Origin: Dunaliella salina
Lineage: Eukaryota > Chlorophyta > Chlorophyceae > Chlamydomonadales > Dunaliellaceae
Direction of reading: 5' to 3'
Length of the DNA: 29,605 nucleotides
Assembly (NCBI GenBank): GCA_002284615.2
Contig: MU070513.1
Span: 10,002-39,606, forward strand
Shown piece by piece: positions 1 to 8,538 of the stretch. Both the position numbers and the translations under genes were made by a program. The notes beneath the pieces were generated by a model. It was not told where the DNA came from. It was given only the letters and a program-made list of their open reading frames with translations, and ran no database searches. Numbering within the stretch: position 1 is the first letter of the stretch; each line of letters begins with the position of its first letter.

Positions 1-39
1 AAAAAAAAAGCATGTTTTATAGTAATTTTATTCAACCAC

Positions 40-130
40 AGTGACAAGCAANCTGCAGCAGCAGTGGCAAATAAGAAGATTACAGCAGCACAGCAGAAGC
101 AAGAGCCAGCTGAGCAAGAAACAAGTAAGT
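40..130 (+). other. Possible host exon end with a 5' splice donor
   Basis: One frame here encodes an Ala/Gln/Lys-rich stretch and runs into GTAAGT at 125-130, a near-consensus spliceosomal donor. Base composition is GC-richer than the viral ORFs. No gene can be identified; this may be host coding sequence cut by the transposon end at 172-370. The call rests on composition and one short motif only. Confidence 0.2.
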
Positions 131-171
131 ACGTTGTTTGAGCTTTTCCTGTACAGTCCTAATTTTAATCG

Positions 172-370
172 TTATGTGTCTAACCTCAGACTCGTAAAAC
201 CNAAAAATCCGGAATTACAGACCNGGAGGGAGCTTCGCGTCACCATTGCTGGTAACTCTTGAACGNCACTTTGCTTCGCGGGTTTAGCTTGCTGCATCAA
301 GCCAGTGTGAATTAGGCTGTCTAGCAAAGCAAAATCAAGAGTCTTCAAAACTAAAGATTGANGTAGCGGA
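172..370 (+). mobile_element. Non-autonomous IS607-type element end (solo 3' end)
   Basis: The first part (about 180-262) matches 17545-17617, and the last part (about 335-370) matches the 3' terminus of the IS607 elements, ending in the motif aagattgangtagcgga. Sequence after 370 is unrelated to that after the other copies. No transposase remains. I read it as an internally deleted derivative or MITE mobilised in trans, keeping the putative omega-RNA scaffold end. It sits just downstream of the viral ORF ending at 439. Confidence 0.5.
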
Positions 371-438
371 TCATGAAACAAGAAAACAAAANTAAAAATA
401 CTCTATTTTGAAAAATTGCCNGCTTAGTTCATTGCTAG

Positions 439-1751
439 TTATTCCAATCNGGCTAAATATGAATTTAAGTTGCATCTTTCATCTTTTTCAAATTTTGAAT
501 CATAGTCAATTACATACATAGAAGGAATGTNTATTACGTGAAAAATGTTTTTATAAATGCTTACAATTTTTTCCTTATTTTCAAGATTAAAATCATCACT
601 CTCTCTTGTAAGAAGAACTAAACTTCTCATTGCCATAAAAGTACTCTTAGTGATGACCGATATGCATTTTAGTAATTGATTTCCAAATACAGAGGTTGGT
701 TTTGCGCTTGTTGCAAAATATGAGTTTGACGGGTGTAANAATCCATTTAGAGATGGAGCAAAAGTCCCTAAAGTTTTTTTCCACAAATCAAGAATTTTTA
801 TGAAATGTTCAATGTCTTTTTGTTTTACATTGTCTTCCGCAGCATATATTACATCATCAAACAACAATTTTAATAGTTGGATAAATTTCTTCTCATCGTT
901 CGTAGCTCCGGGTTTAAAAATAATGTTGCAAACTAATCTACTAATTGAACAATCAATTAATAGTCCATTATTATTTTGTAATTCAATCTTTGTAAGATCA
1001 CCGACTTCACGTTTTCCATCAAAGACAACATCCAATTGTTTGGGTTCTCCTTTTCTTAACACTTCACAACACGCTTTCCATAAACCATTTTTTTAATAAA
1101 CTGCTGTGTCACTTCTTTCGAAATATCCTTTTTTGAAAATCTACCATAGGAATATTTAATTAATTCAAATGCCTTTCTTGGATCGTTTAAATGATATGCG
1201 ATTTTATTGTGCATATCACATCCTAAATCCTTATAATGTTCATTTTTACTGTTCATCTCTTCCTCATTGTTCTTACCTTCATTATTTTCACTCTTCATCC
1301 TTTCATATTCGGTCTTACCATCACTGTTTGTACTCTTCATCTTTTCATCATTGTTCTTACCTTCTTTATTTTTACTCTTCATCTTTTCATCTTTAGTCTT
1401 ACCATCACTGTTTATACTCTTCATCTTTTCATCTTTGTTTTTACCATCACTGTTTTTAATCTTCATCTTTTCCTCATTGTTTTTTCCATCAATGTTTTTA
1501 CTCTTCATCTTTTCCTCATTGTTCTTACCTTCATTATTTTTACTCTTCATCTTTTTATCTTTATTCTTNCCATCTTTCTTTACTTCACTGTTATTGTTTN
1601 GTTCATTTATTTTTGTCAAGCATATCTTTTTAATGTTCTGAGAAAGTTTTTTTTCAGGATCTATCTTATATCCTGTTAAAGGATTTACTGTCATATTTCT
1701 TAAAAAGTCTTCACATTGCTCTTTTGTCAATTTTTGTTCAAGTTTTAACAT
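439..1751 (-). pseudogene. 2-cysteine adaptor domain protein with 15-residue tandem repeats, frameshifted
   Basis: The N-terminus (starting at 1751) has C13, the motif NPLTG at 23-27 and C44, spaced as in the virus-specific 2-cysteine adaptor domain known from iridoviruses, ascoviruses and other large DNA viruses, where it is fused to kinases or proteases. It is followed by about seven Lys/Asn/Glu-rich 15-residue repeats (roughly residues 65-165) and a globular C-terminal part (439-1062) of unknown function. The first frame stops at 1056 and the second opens at 1062 in the -1 frame; the switch maps to a T7 run at 1088-1094, and one extra T would restore one ORF of about 435 residues. The break may be a sequencing error, decay or slippage. 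No catalytic domain is recognised in the C-terminal part. Confidence 0.6.
1248..1560 (-). repeat. 45-bp coding minisatellite
   Basis: About seven imperfect 45-bp units with a core like actcttcatcttttcatc in plus-strand reading. Each unit encodes 15 residues of the type KMKSKNxxGKNNxE inside the 2-cysteine adaptor gene. Unit length is a multiple of three, so copy number can change without a frameshift. Units differ at several bases, so the array is not newly expanded. Confidence 0.8.
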
Positions 1752-2366
1752 AATATTGTAATGTTAGAAAAATTTTAATGTATGTCTCTTTTCCAAAAAC
1801 CTTTCCTATTGTGTTTTCTAATTAATAATNAAGATGAGTAATCATTGAGAAATACCATAGCAAAAAATTGTGTTATCACTATTCAATGCAATACTTCAAT
1901 AGAGAAAAAAATATTTTTTATTATCAATATGGAATATCAAAGAAGGATCAAAATATTTTTTTTTGTTTTAAATTGTTGACTTGAGATGAGGCAATCACTT
2001 GAACAAATAGAAAAAAATTTTGTTTGATCTTTATTATGAAAATCAAATGTATTAAAAAAATATGACACACTAAATAAAAAAACAAAGTGATGGCAAAAAC
2101 ACTTGCAAAACTCGTTGTAAATCCCTGCTGAAGCTGTTCAAGCTGCAATCTAAATGTATCACCGCATCGCCATAATGGTATCAATCTGCAGTGTAATACG
2201 CCCAACCAACTGACCAATAACAGTTCCTGCACCAACCTGTACACTACNGCGCAGGGTACACGTACTCTGTCTACTTGTGCCTGTTCCATGCCGTTTGTGC
2301 CAAATAAACTCGAAATTGACAGTGTTTTTCAATATTACATTTGTTTATTATTATCTCATATTTACT
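1752..2366. other. Intergenic, no supported gene
   Basis: AT-rich flanks surround a GC-richer block at about 2070-2300 that has open frames on the minus strand but no recognisable domain. The block differs in composition from the viral ORFs on either side and may be inserted host or retroelement sequence. No promoter or RNA gene was recognised. Confidence 0.3.
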
Positions 2367-2795
2367 TCAAAATTTGTACAATTCCTCTAAAAAATAACGT
2401 GCATCATTTATCATATCATTTTGAAATACAAATCTATTTTCATTTTTTTGAATTTCTTGGTTTATATCTTCATTTTCAGAAAATGCATTAAATAATGTAC
2501 AATCTTTTACACAATCTCTAAATAACAAGATATCTAAACCAGATGTTTTACAAACAAGATGGAGTTTTTCGAAATATAAAGTTTCAATTATCNAAGGTTC
2601 TATGGGTTTGATATATTTTGGATGCTTATTCATATNTGTGTTCATTTCAAAAATAAGGTTTTTCATACTTTTTGCTTTTGACGCTTTTTCAAATGCTATA
2701 AGATANCTTCGCCCACATGCATTTTTATTTACAGTGAAATATCCAGGAATATATTTTTTACGAATGACAGAACAAAATTCTGGAATATTTTTCAT
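2367..2795 (-). CDS. Hypothetical virus-like protein, 142 aa
   Basis: An uninterrupted AT-rich ORF with the Lys/Asn/Glu/Ile composition and the orientation of the other viral ORFs. It contains several cysteines in its second half (for example LVCKTSG and RDCVKDC) but no zinc-finger spacing that I recognise. No signal peptide or membrane segment is visible. It starts at an ATG preceded by an AT-rich stretch. Three codons contain N, so small errors are possible. Function unknown. Confidence 0.5.
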   Translation of the reverse strand: MKNIPEFCSVIRKKYIPGYFTVNKNACGRXYLIAFEKASKAKSMKNLIFEMNTXMNKHPKYIKPIEPXIIETLYFEKLHLVCKTSGLDILLFRDCVKDCTLFNAFSENEDINQEIQKNENRFVFQNDMINDARYFLEELYKF

Positions 2796-3034
2796 TTCTT
2801 AATTTATCAATTTTTTCTTACCAAATCAAATCTATTTTATTATATATTTTCAAATTTTTTCTTTGTTTTGAATTTGAAAAAAAAAACTGAGGTAAACATG
2901 CGATCAGGCTAACTTTATAATGGTGTTGTTTGCAGTTAAAAGCCCTTTTTTATGTGCTTAAGAGGGAGATGCTATCNGGAGGCCCTGGGAGCCTTGTTGG
3001 CAGAATGAACGGTTAAAAGACAGGTTGGGTTATT

Positions 3035-3216
3035 ATGCGAACCAAGCATTGTAATCTAAACTTTGTTAACGAACACTACACCACCAAAACTTGTGGCCCT
3101 TGCGGTCATCTTGAATCAATGGAAGGTTTAAAAGAATTGAGTTCAATTGTGAGAAATGTGGATTAAAAATAGATAGATAGAATGTGTGTTTACACCGTTT
3201 AGCATTTAAAATACAT
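3035..3216 (+). pseudogene. TnpB/Fanzor zinc-ribbon remnant
   Basis: One frame reads [15 protein letters not shown], matching the Y-T-x-K-T-C-x-x-C start of the TnpB C-terminal zinc ribbon. A second frame about 50 bases on reads [12 protein letters not shown], the second CxxC pair and the RuvC-III-like IDR segment, followed by a stop. A frameshift near 3140 and the stop at about 3177 show it is dead. It is diverged from the other TnpB copies in this window, so it represents another lineage. It abuts the left edge of the 2.65-kb repeat. Confidence 0.6.
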
Positions 3217-3575
3217 TTTTTAACCCTTGGAGATTTAAAATGTTGGTTTATCTAAGAAAATTATAAATATACACTTTAAATTTGATTTAATACTTAATTT
3301 ATTTAATATGAATATGAACAAGCCACCTGACCAATACAAAACAAACAAGACGTCTATCAAAAGTATTGTCCAGATTTTCAAGGAAAATTAATGAAAGTTG
3401 TATTAAACCCAAAATGATCTTTTGAACACTCTTTTTATCACGCATGGGTCGATGAGCAAAAACACCTCGAATAAATTTCAAAGAAGATAGTGTGGTCTAT
3501 GACATACAATGTTTCCCGCAAGATTACCTACCTACCTTGTATGATATATATGATGAAAAAAGTAGATAAACAATG

Positions 3576-3740
3576 TCCGCTACATCAATCTTTAGTAGTC
3601 CTCAATTTCTTGAAGAATATTGAGTCCTAGCGAACAACCATGTGGATGCAAGCACACACGTGGCGTCTCTAAAGATAGCGTCTTGGTTGTTCCATCTTAA
3701 TTAGGAACAACCAATCCGGAGGTAGCTCTCAGAAATTCCT
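3576..3740 (-). ncRNA. Candidate omega-RNA scaffold at the tnpB 3' end, type 1, copy A
   Basis: Downstream of and overlapping the last codons of tnpB, this stretch has an 11-bp perfect hairpin (3683-3693 with 3704-3714), a second stem (ctcaat...attgag near 3610-3632), and ends in the conserved terminal motif gattgatgtagcgga at 3576. Related termini at 370, 12606 and 17863 stop at the same motif, after which sequence is unique. TnpB nucleases are known to use a 3'-end transcript whose guide starts at the element's right end. The RNA itself is inferred, not seen. Confidence 0.5.
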
Positions 3741-4915
3741 TTCATCAAAATGTTTCGTGCACCATTTATATCTCTATTCCAAGTGTTCTTTTGGCAATTA
3801 CAATGGTAAACTTCACTACTTCCAATATCGTTAAGCTTACCACACATAGTACACGTTTTAGAAGTGTAGCTCTCATTTATTTCATGGTACACTACTCCTC
3901 TTCTTTGACATTTATCTTTGAGACAGCAACGAAACTTGTAATGACCCAAGNTGTTGAATGCCCTCTTCACTGATTTAGGAAGGGACCTGTCTCTTGAAAT
4001 TATACCTTTTGGTAATTTTCCGATAATGATTGCCTTATAATTATCAGTAAGCCATTTTGNTGATTTATGANGGAAATCTTTTCTTATATTTTCTAANCGT
4101 TGTTGGACTTTAATTCGTTTTTTCTTAGATTTTTTCCTATTCATTNCTGCTAGATTGTTTATCTGAATATTTAATAAATCTAGGTACCATTGTGTCCTTG
4201 CAAATTTTCTCATAGGGTTTCTATTTCCCAAGAAAGCAACTTTACCATCTGTACCATAACATGTTTGAAAAGTCCTGATCCCTGGATCTACACCTACCAT
4301 GTGTCCTTTGTAANTTGTAGGNACANCTTTCNCCTCTTCTTTTATCGGGAAAATCATATAATAAGAACGACCTTGTCGTTGTAACAAAACCTGGCAAGGT
4401 GGTTTAACTTCGTCCTCAAACTCGGATGGTAACAGTGATTTGGGCATTTTACCAAATGTACGTAAGGTATTTTTTAATTTCCCTGAATATAATCGAATCT
4501 TACCATTATCCAAAACTTTGACATGTTCTTTTTNTAAACTTATANTTGATGTGTNTTTTAGTCTATCTTTATAGCTGACGTTTCCTTTTTCTTGTCTCCA
4601 ATTTTTGAAAANCTCAAAAACAGCTTGTTGTCGTATATCTTTGGGAACTTTGGAAAGCCAAGGGTGTTTTTGGAAAATCGGATTAATATTGTGTTCACCA
4701 AACAATCGTGTTTTGGACTTGCTATTTTGTTTCTTTGTCACAATTAAAGTCCGCAAATCAAATTTGCTTAACTTTGTATTTTCTTTTTTGAAATCTAATG
4801 CCTTATTATAACTTAATCTGTATCCTGCTGCCCAATTTCTCAAAGCTTGTCTTTGTCGCTTTGTCGGACAAAGCTTGACTTTATGCGCTTTGTGAATGGT
4901 AACGTCTTGAGCCAT
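3701..4915 (-). CDS. tnpB: IS607-type TnpB / Fanzor2-like RNA-guided nuclease, copy A
   Basis: Starting at the ATG at 4915 gives 404 residues, the usual TnpB length. RuvC-I aspartate is D210 in GVDPGIRT. The canonical RuvC-II glutamate position is G299 (IIIGKLP); a glutamate at E348 directly precedes YTSKTC. The zinc ribbon has C355, C358, C372 and C374, and RuvC-III is D382 in RDINGARN. The family cuts DNA next to the element under guidance of an omega-RNA and helps transposon retention. The start overlaps the 3' end of tnpA by 35 bases. The frame also stays open upstream to 5449 across the whole of tnpA; I prefer 4915 because homology to TnpB begins there. Several codons contain N, mostly at the same places as in copy B. 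Confidence 0.85.
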   Translation of the reverse strand: MAQDVTIHKAHKVKLCPTKRQRQALRNWAAGYRLSYNKALDFKKENTKLSKFDLRTLIVTKKQNSKSKTRLFGEHNINPIFQKHPWLSKVPKDIRQQAVFEXFKNWRQEKGNVSYKDRLKXTSXISLXKEHVKVLDNGKIRLYSGKLKNTLRTFGKMPKSLLPSEFEDEVKPPCQVLLQRQGRSYYMIFPIKEEXKXXPTXYKGHMVGVDPGIRTFQTCYGTDGKVAFLGNRNPMRKFARTQWYLDLLNIQINNLAXMNRKKSKKKRIKVQQXLENIRKDFXHKSXKWLTDNYKAIIIGKLPKGIISRDRSLPKSVKRAFNXLGHYKFRCCLKDKCQRRGVVYHEINESYTSKTCTMCGKLNDIGSSEVYHCNCQKNTWNRDINGARNILMKGISESYLRIGCS

Positions 4916-5459
4916 TTCTCCGGCAGCTGAAAACGTGAATGATGGATAAGACGTCGGAACACAGTTCTTCTTCTGGTGATTGATCCGTTTGCTCCAAGAC
5001 GATAAGCTTGGTTCCTTGGCGCATGAATAGCCATTGACACAACTCGAATCCGAACAGCAGCATCCGATCCCTTGAGAAGACCACAACTTCTGACAAAGAT
5101 CCTGACAGTGATGCGTCCAAAAGGGAGAGAAAGTTTTTTCGCTGGAAGTTGATACCGGATCCGATGTCTGTATAGACCCTGTGGTTCGGGAATTTTTCTT
5201 GCATGGACTTGACTTGTCGTTCAAGGTCATCTTTTTGTTTGTTGCTTGAGACCCTGCAGTAGATGGCTTTGAACTTTTCGTTGGTGCTTTTTTCTTGGGT
5301 TGGATTTTTGTACAAGAGTATTCTTCTTTGTCCTGTGAGCGTACGTTCAAATGGGATTCTTCNTGCATCTGTCCATTCTNTGATGGTTTGTGGGTGCACG
5401 GTGAAGAGTTTGGCAGCTTCTCGGATGGTGATTTTTTGAGGCGTTTCATTTTCTTCCAT
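4881..5459 (-). CDS. tnpA: IS607-family serine recombinase TnpA, copy A (probable catalytic defect)
   Basis: 192 residues: an N-terminal MerR-like helix-turn-helix (about 8-50, ITIREAAKLF then RRILLY), then a resolvase domain with the catalytic serine in YCRVSS (S71), QKDDLERQ, and the DRxxR region. IS607 TnpA moves the element through a circular intermediate with little target specificity. In this copy the second arginine of DRxxR is leucine (DRMLLFGF, residue 135, codon 5055-5057), whereas copy B has arginine (DRMLRFGF). That arginine belongs to the active site of serine recombinases, so copy A is probably inactive. It overlaps tnpB by 35 bases. Confidence 0.85.
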   Translation of the reverse strand: MEENETPQKITIREAAKLFTVHPQTIXEWTDAXRIPFERTLTGQRRILLYKNPTQEKSTNEKFKAIYCRVSSNKQKDDLERQVKSMQEKFPNHRVYTDIGSGINFQRKNFLSLLDASLSGSLSEVVVFSRDRMLLFGFELCQWLFMRQGTKLIVLEQTDQSPEEELCSDVLSIIHVFSCRRNGSRRYHSQSA

Positions 5460-5651
5460 TTCTTATATTCTTAATAAAGTATATCCTTAAGTAATTTAAT
5501 TTTGTTAGAAATTTTGAAAATGACGAATATCACATGTAAGCTTAAAAATATATATATCTCATTAAACAGAAACAATGTAAAACTGTGATGTATCAAAAAA
5601 AATAGATTTTAAAAAAAGTACAATGAATGAAAAAACTGTTGTGGCCTTCCT

Positions 5652-5745
5652 GAAAACGATTGTAAGCTAAGCAAAGATAAGTTAGGTAGATACTATTTGA
5701 CTTGAGTTAGCAAGGCAATTCATGGGGTTACTAATTTTAACAACA
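5652..5745 (+). pseudogene. Internally deleted TnpB fragment (type 2)
   Basis: The frame reads ENDCKLSKDKLGRYYLT, matching the segment ahead of RuvC-I in the TnpB at 10992-12278 (ENDCKLVLDKLGRFYLA) and in the pseudogene at 18660-19926. After a stop the sequence jumps to bases matching the segment before the IPPFNVSQM motif, so about 100 codons including RuvC-I are missing. It is on the strand opposite to the type-1 element that shares this repeat. Confidence 0.65.
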
Positions 5746-5863
5746 GTCAATGGCATCCTCATGCCTAATCGTCATAGACCATGAGCCTGAGTACATCGCC
5801 AGATTGCAGCTGAGGCGTTTTTCAATGACCTCATGGCCCTACGACCATCGGACATTATCATTC
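5746..5863. other. GC-richer unidentified tail of the repeat
   Basis: More GC-rich than the flanks and open in two plus-strand frames, but no domain is recognised. Repeated at 29488-29605. Possibly host or retroelement sequence carried with the repeat. Confidence 0.3.
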
Positions 5864-6063
5864 NAATACAAAAAACGTTTCTCAACTTAGTATCTTTTTT
5901 GAAGTAACAAATTGTAAAGCAAAAATAATAAAAAGTAATAATTAGAAATTAAAAATAATGTGTTTTCCTTTTTTAAAAGGCAATTTAACTTTTTTAGAAA
6001 TATTTGAAAAATACAAAAAACGTTTCTCAACTTAGTATCTTTTTGAAGTAAACAAATTGTAAA
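5864..6063 (+). repeat. Direct repeat of about 55 bp, spaced 145 bp
   Basis: The stretch aatacaaaaaacgtttctc through acaaattgtaaa occurs at 5864-5918 and again at 6009-6063 with single-base gaps. Between them lies a copy of the AT-rich motif (aaaaagtaataattag...tgttttcctttt) found in the array at 8539-9175, so the units may belong to one repeat family. Confidence 0.7.
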
Positions 6064-6072
6064 TAAATGAAT

Positions 6073-6255
6073 TGTAATACTGCCGTGTGTAATAACGGGT
6101 TGGCCGATAGGGCGGTGCAAACCATCAAGCAGGCGTTGCGCAAGCATTTGATCGTGGACCCCCAACAACCTCGGGACACCAAATTGCCTTGGATCGTTTT
6201 GGCCTACAATTGCAGCGTCCAAGAGGCTACCAAGCTGAGCAGCAGTTGGGGATAG
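6073..6255 (+). pseudogene. Ty3/gypsy integrase core fragment
   Basis: The frame reads NGLADRAVQTIKQALRK, then PWIVLAYNCSVQEATKLS, which matches the end of the rve integrase core of Ty3/gypsy retrotransposons (usually N-G-x-A-E-R-x-x-x-x-I and an LAYN segment). The catalytic glutamate position is Asp (LADRAV). Only about 60 residues remain; there is no reverse transcriptase or chromodomain nearby. This GC-richer sequence in the midst of AT-rich DNA supports a eukaryotic host context. Confidence 0.65.
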
Positions 6256-6389
6256 TTACCCCACGCTGTGTGTAATAACACATTGTAATAAATAAATTGT
6301 AAATAAATGAAACTTGGAATTTAGATCCAAGACATCTTGAGCAGCTGCTCTCCTGATAGGGTTTTTGACTTATGTTATGATTGAAGTGA

Positions 6390-6639
6390 GTTTGCGCAGC
6401 AAGGAACGCGAAGCTCCCTTCGGGAACATCCTTATGTTTAACTTTCAACTCTTCCTTTCCCTAACCAGGCGATGCTACCAGCTTTTAGCTGGCTAGCAGG
6501 CCTTGTGCTCGGCCTTTGGCTTATAGTCAATGAAAACTTTGCTCTTTGGATTGCCTTAGCATGTTTTGTTTGTTTGTGTTGTTAGGGCAATGACGTATAA
6601 CAACACGGCAGATTGTGCAAGGTAAAGAGAAGAAGAGTT
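6390..6639 (+). mobile_element. Solo TnpB-element 3' end (type 3), inverted copy of 18345-18586
   Basis: About 250 bases match the reverse complement of 18345-18586, the noncoding stretch just downstream of the third TnpB pseudogene. Shared parts include the hairpin around ctaccagcttttagctgg and an aaggaacgcgaag...cttcgggaac stem. Homology stops at the same place at the distal edge (gaagaagagtt). No protein gene is attached here, so this is a solo end, plausibly an omega-RNA scaffold plus terminus. Confidence 0.55.
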
Positions 6640-6693
6640 AACACTCAATAAAGTTAAAGTGTCTTGCTTTGTTGTGCTTCTCGCAGATGAAAC

Positions 6694-6795
6694 TCAAAGT
6701 CCTGAAGAATATTGAGTTGCGCAGCTTTTGCCTTCAAGTCCTTTACATAGTATCAAATTTGTAAGTCCTAACGAATAACTATTGCAGTTGCATAG
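6694..6795 (-). mobile_element. Weak IS607 type-1 3'-end remnant
   Basis: Contains cctgaagaatattgag and, 60 bases on, agtcctaacgaataact, in the order and orientation seen at 3610-3650. The parts between are diverged and the terminal motif is lost. Confidence 0.35.
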
Positions 6796-7356
6796 CAATA
6801 GCAAACAGCAGCATGTTGATACCCTTGTGTTGTTCATAACAGGGCGCGTTTGCTGTATCAACCCTCCTGTGATGCCTATTTGCAATCAAGGATCCAGCAT
6901 TAACAGAAGTTTATAACACAAAGAAGCTGGTGCAAAGATGCACATGTATCCCTTCACCAGCCTCACTGCACCTGTAACTGCGCCTATCTCTGTGCTGCGT
7001 CTGCACTGCACCTACCAAGGACCCTCCTAACTGTTTCTGTCCCCGCAGCTGCTTATGCTGTCTTATAGATCTTTTTTTTTTTATGGCAGAATGCTGCTGG
7101 TTTCCTGATGCAAATAAGTATGTGGTTATTATTATTTTGGTTATTCCATTGGAGACAAAAATTATTCCCTAAAAGAGCATATGTATAACTCCCTGATGTA
7201 TATTTTGGATCACTATGTACCCAAGTTAAGTAGAAATGAAACACTAAAATTTTCATGAAATTGTATGCATTAGTTATTCATAATGGAGGTGTGTTCAATT
7301 ATCAAACAAGCAGCACGGCGATGCCATAAATATCACTGCGAAGCCTAGTATTTTAT
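6796..7356. other. Intergenic, host-like GC-rich block then AT-rich spacer
   Basis: 6890-7060 is C-rich with repeated ctgcac words and a pyrimidine tract ending in cag near 7048, resembling a splice acceptor, but no exon can be assigned. 7070-7340 is AT-rich without a supported gene. A short phrase actccctgatgtatattt at about 7190 recurs near 12770. Confidence 0.3.
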
Positions 7357-8352
7357 TTACATGTATCCAATTTGTTTTACAAATTCTTCATCAACACGAA
7401 TTAAATCCATTATATTTTTATTCAATTCATGTAAACTCCTCTTAGAATTTCGTTTCAAAATATCTAAGACCTCTTTCTTTTTCCTGTCTACATTTGCTCG
7501 TGATACTTTAGATTTAATGTTTTTGTACATAGGAAACAATGCTTCTTCAATATTGTAAATTTTATCATTGCAAAAAAAACGATCATCATCCGAATTAAAT
7601 AAGATTTCATTGTCAGGTTTATGGATGATATATGGATCAATATCAAAAGCTGCAATGAATTCATAATATTCAATCAAATGTTCACGAATTTTGTTTTTCA
7701 TTACACAAGAATAATTATCGCCAAATAAACATCGAATCAAATAACATTCATATGCATTCAAATAATATCCTTGAATTACATCCATCATTCGTTTAATTCC
7801 TTTTACTAATAGCATTTCCTCCCAGCATCCATCATCGTATATATTAATACGGTTCATTTCAGAGTCATAAAAAAGATTTAGCTCTGTTTTGTCATGTGCT
7901 TTACTAATTTCATCAAAAATTTGAAATAAATCTTCATGACCAAGCATAAAATTTGTATTCATATGTTTTCAATTTTCTAATTTGCATAAATTCTCATTAT
8001 AACGAGATTCAACACTTTCTTCAAAATTTGTCAATCCTTTAATATTATATTGTAAATAATTATCTAACTTTGATCCAAAATTCATGTTTGAAACAAATGT
8101 GTTGATTGGGTTATAATTAATTGTGACATTATTGTTTTGTGTCTGATTTCTATTTTGTTGACTATTGTTCTGAACCATGTGATAAACTCTATAATTAATG
8201 ATGTGTTCTTTAATTTCTTCTGTTAATTCAATTGGCGATATTTTTGTTGCACACATTTTTTTACTCAAAAACAAGTGTTTTCTCATATTTGGCTTCATGT
8301 TTGTTGTATAACCGCACCGTGGACATGTGTATGGAACATACAATCGTGTCAT
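7357..8352 (-). pseudogene. NCLDV-type C2HC zinc-finger protein split by an in-frame TGA
   Basis: Starting at the ATG at 8352, the protein opens with YTCPRCGYTTNMKPNMRKH then a C six residues on, a C2HC finger, followed by a segment like IELTEEIKEHI and an Asn-rich linker. This layout is common in phycodnavirus- and mimivirus-like genomes, where such proteins run on to a conserved C-terminal region. Here the second part (from 7962, beginning NFMLGHEDLFQIFDEI within a few residues) is in the same frame but separated by a single TGA at 7969-7971. I treat it as one gene of about 330 residues with a nonsense codon; two separate genes is the alternative. DNA-binding is likely from the finger, target unknown. 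An upstream hydrophobic extension to 8460 is probably not translated. Confidence 0.65.
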
Positions 8353-8538
8353 TTTCTTCCATAATCTAAACAACGTATCTTTAAGTTGTGTATTTAACAC
8401 AAAAAGTAATAAAAAGAAATGAAAAGTAATAAGATAAATTTTTAAACCCTTGCCATTCAAATTGCTAGTATTTCAATGTACACTATAAAAACATATACAA
8501 TGATGATTAATAACTACTTATTCAAAATTTTGAGAGTG

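Larger units (their letters stand above)
3209..5863. repeat. 2.65-kb direct repeat, copy A
   Basis: Nearly identical to 26951-29605, with a constant offset of 23742 bases and no indels, only scattered substitutions. The left edge is sharp: the base before it differs and the upstream flanks are unrelated. The right edge cannot be set because copy B ends at the end of the window, one base before an N in copy A (5864). It contains a complete IS607 tnpA-tnpB pair, its 3' noncoding end, and a fragment of another TnpB at 5652-5745. Confidence 0.9.

Noticed and set aside
1169..1679. Plus-strand Leu/Phe-rich ORFs
   Set aside because: Antisense shadows of the 45-bp repeats in the minus-strand gene.
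3299..3481. 60-residue ORF repeated at 27041-27223
   Set aside because: No recognisable domain; conserved only because it lies in the near-identical repeat.
6073..6255. Intact integrase gene
   Set aside because: Only the last part of the core is present, with a stop shortly after.
7971..7979. aaaattga on the minus strand just before the second half of the zinc-finger gene, like the mimivirus early promoter word
   Set aside because: It lies inside coherent coding sequence and too close to the ATG; chance is likely in AT-rich DNA.
8353..8460. N-terminal hydrophobic extension of the zinc-finger protein
   Set aside because: Composition is unlike the rest and the finger begins right after the ATG at 8352.
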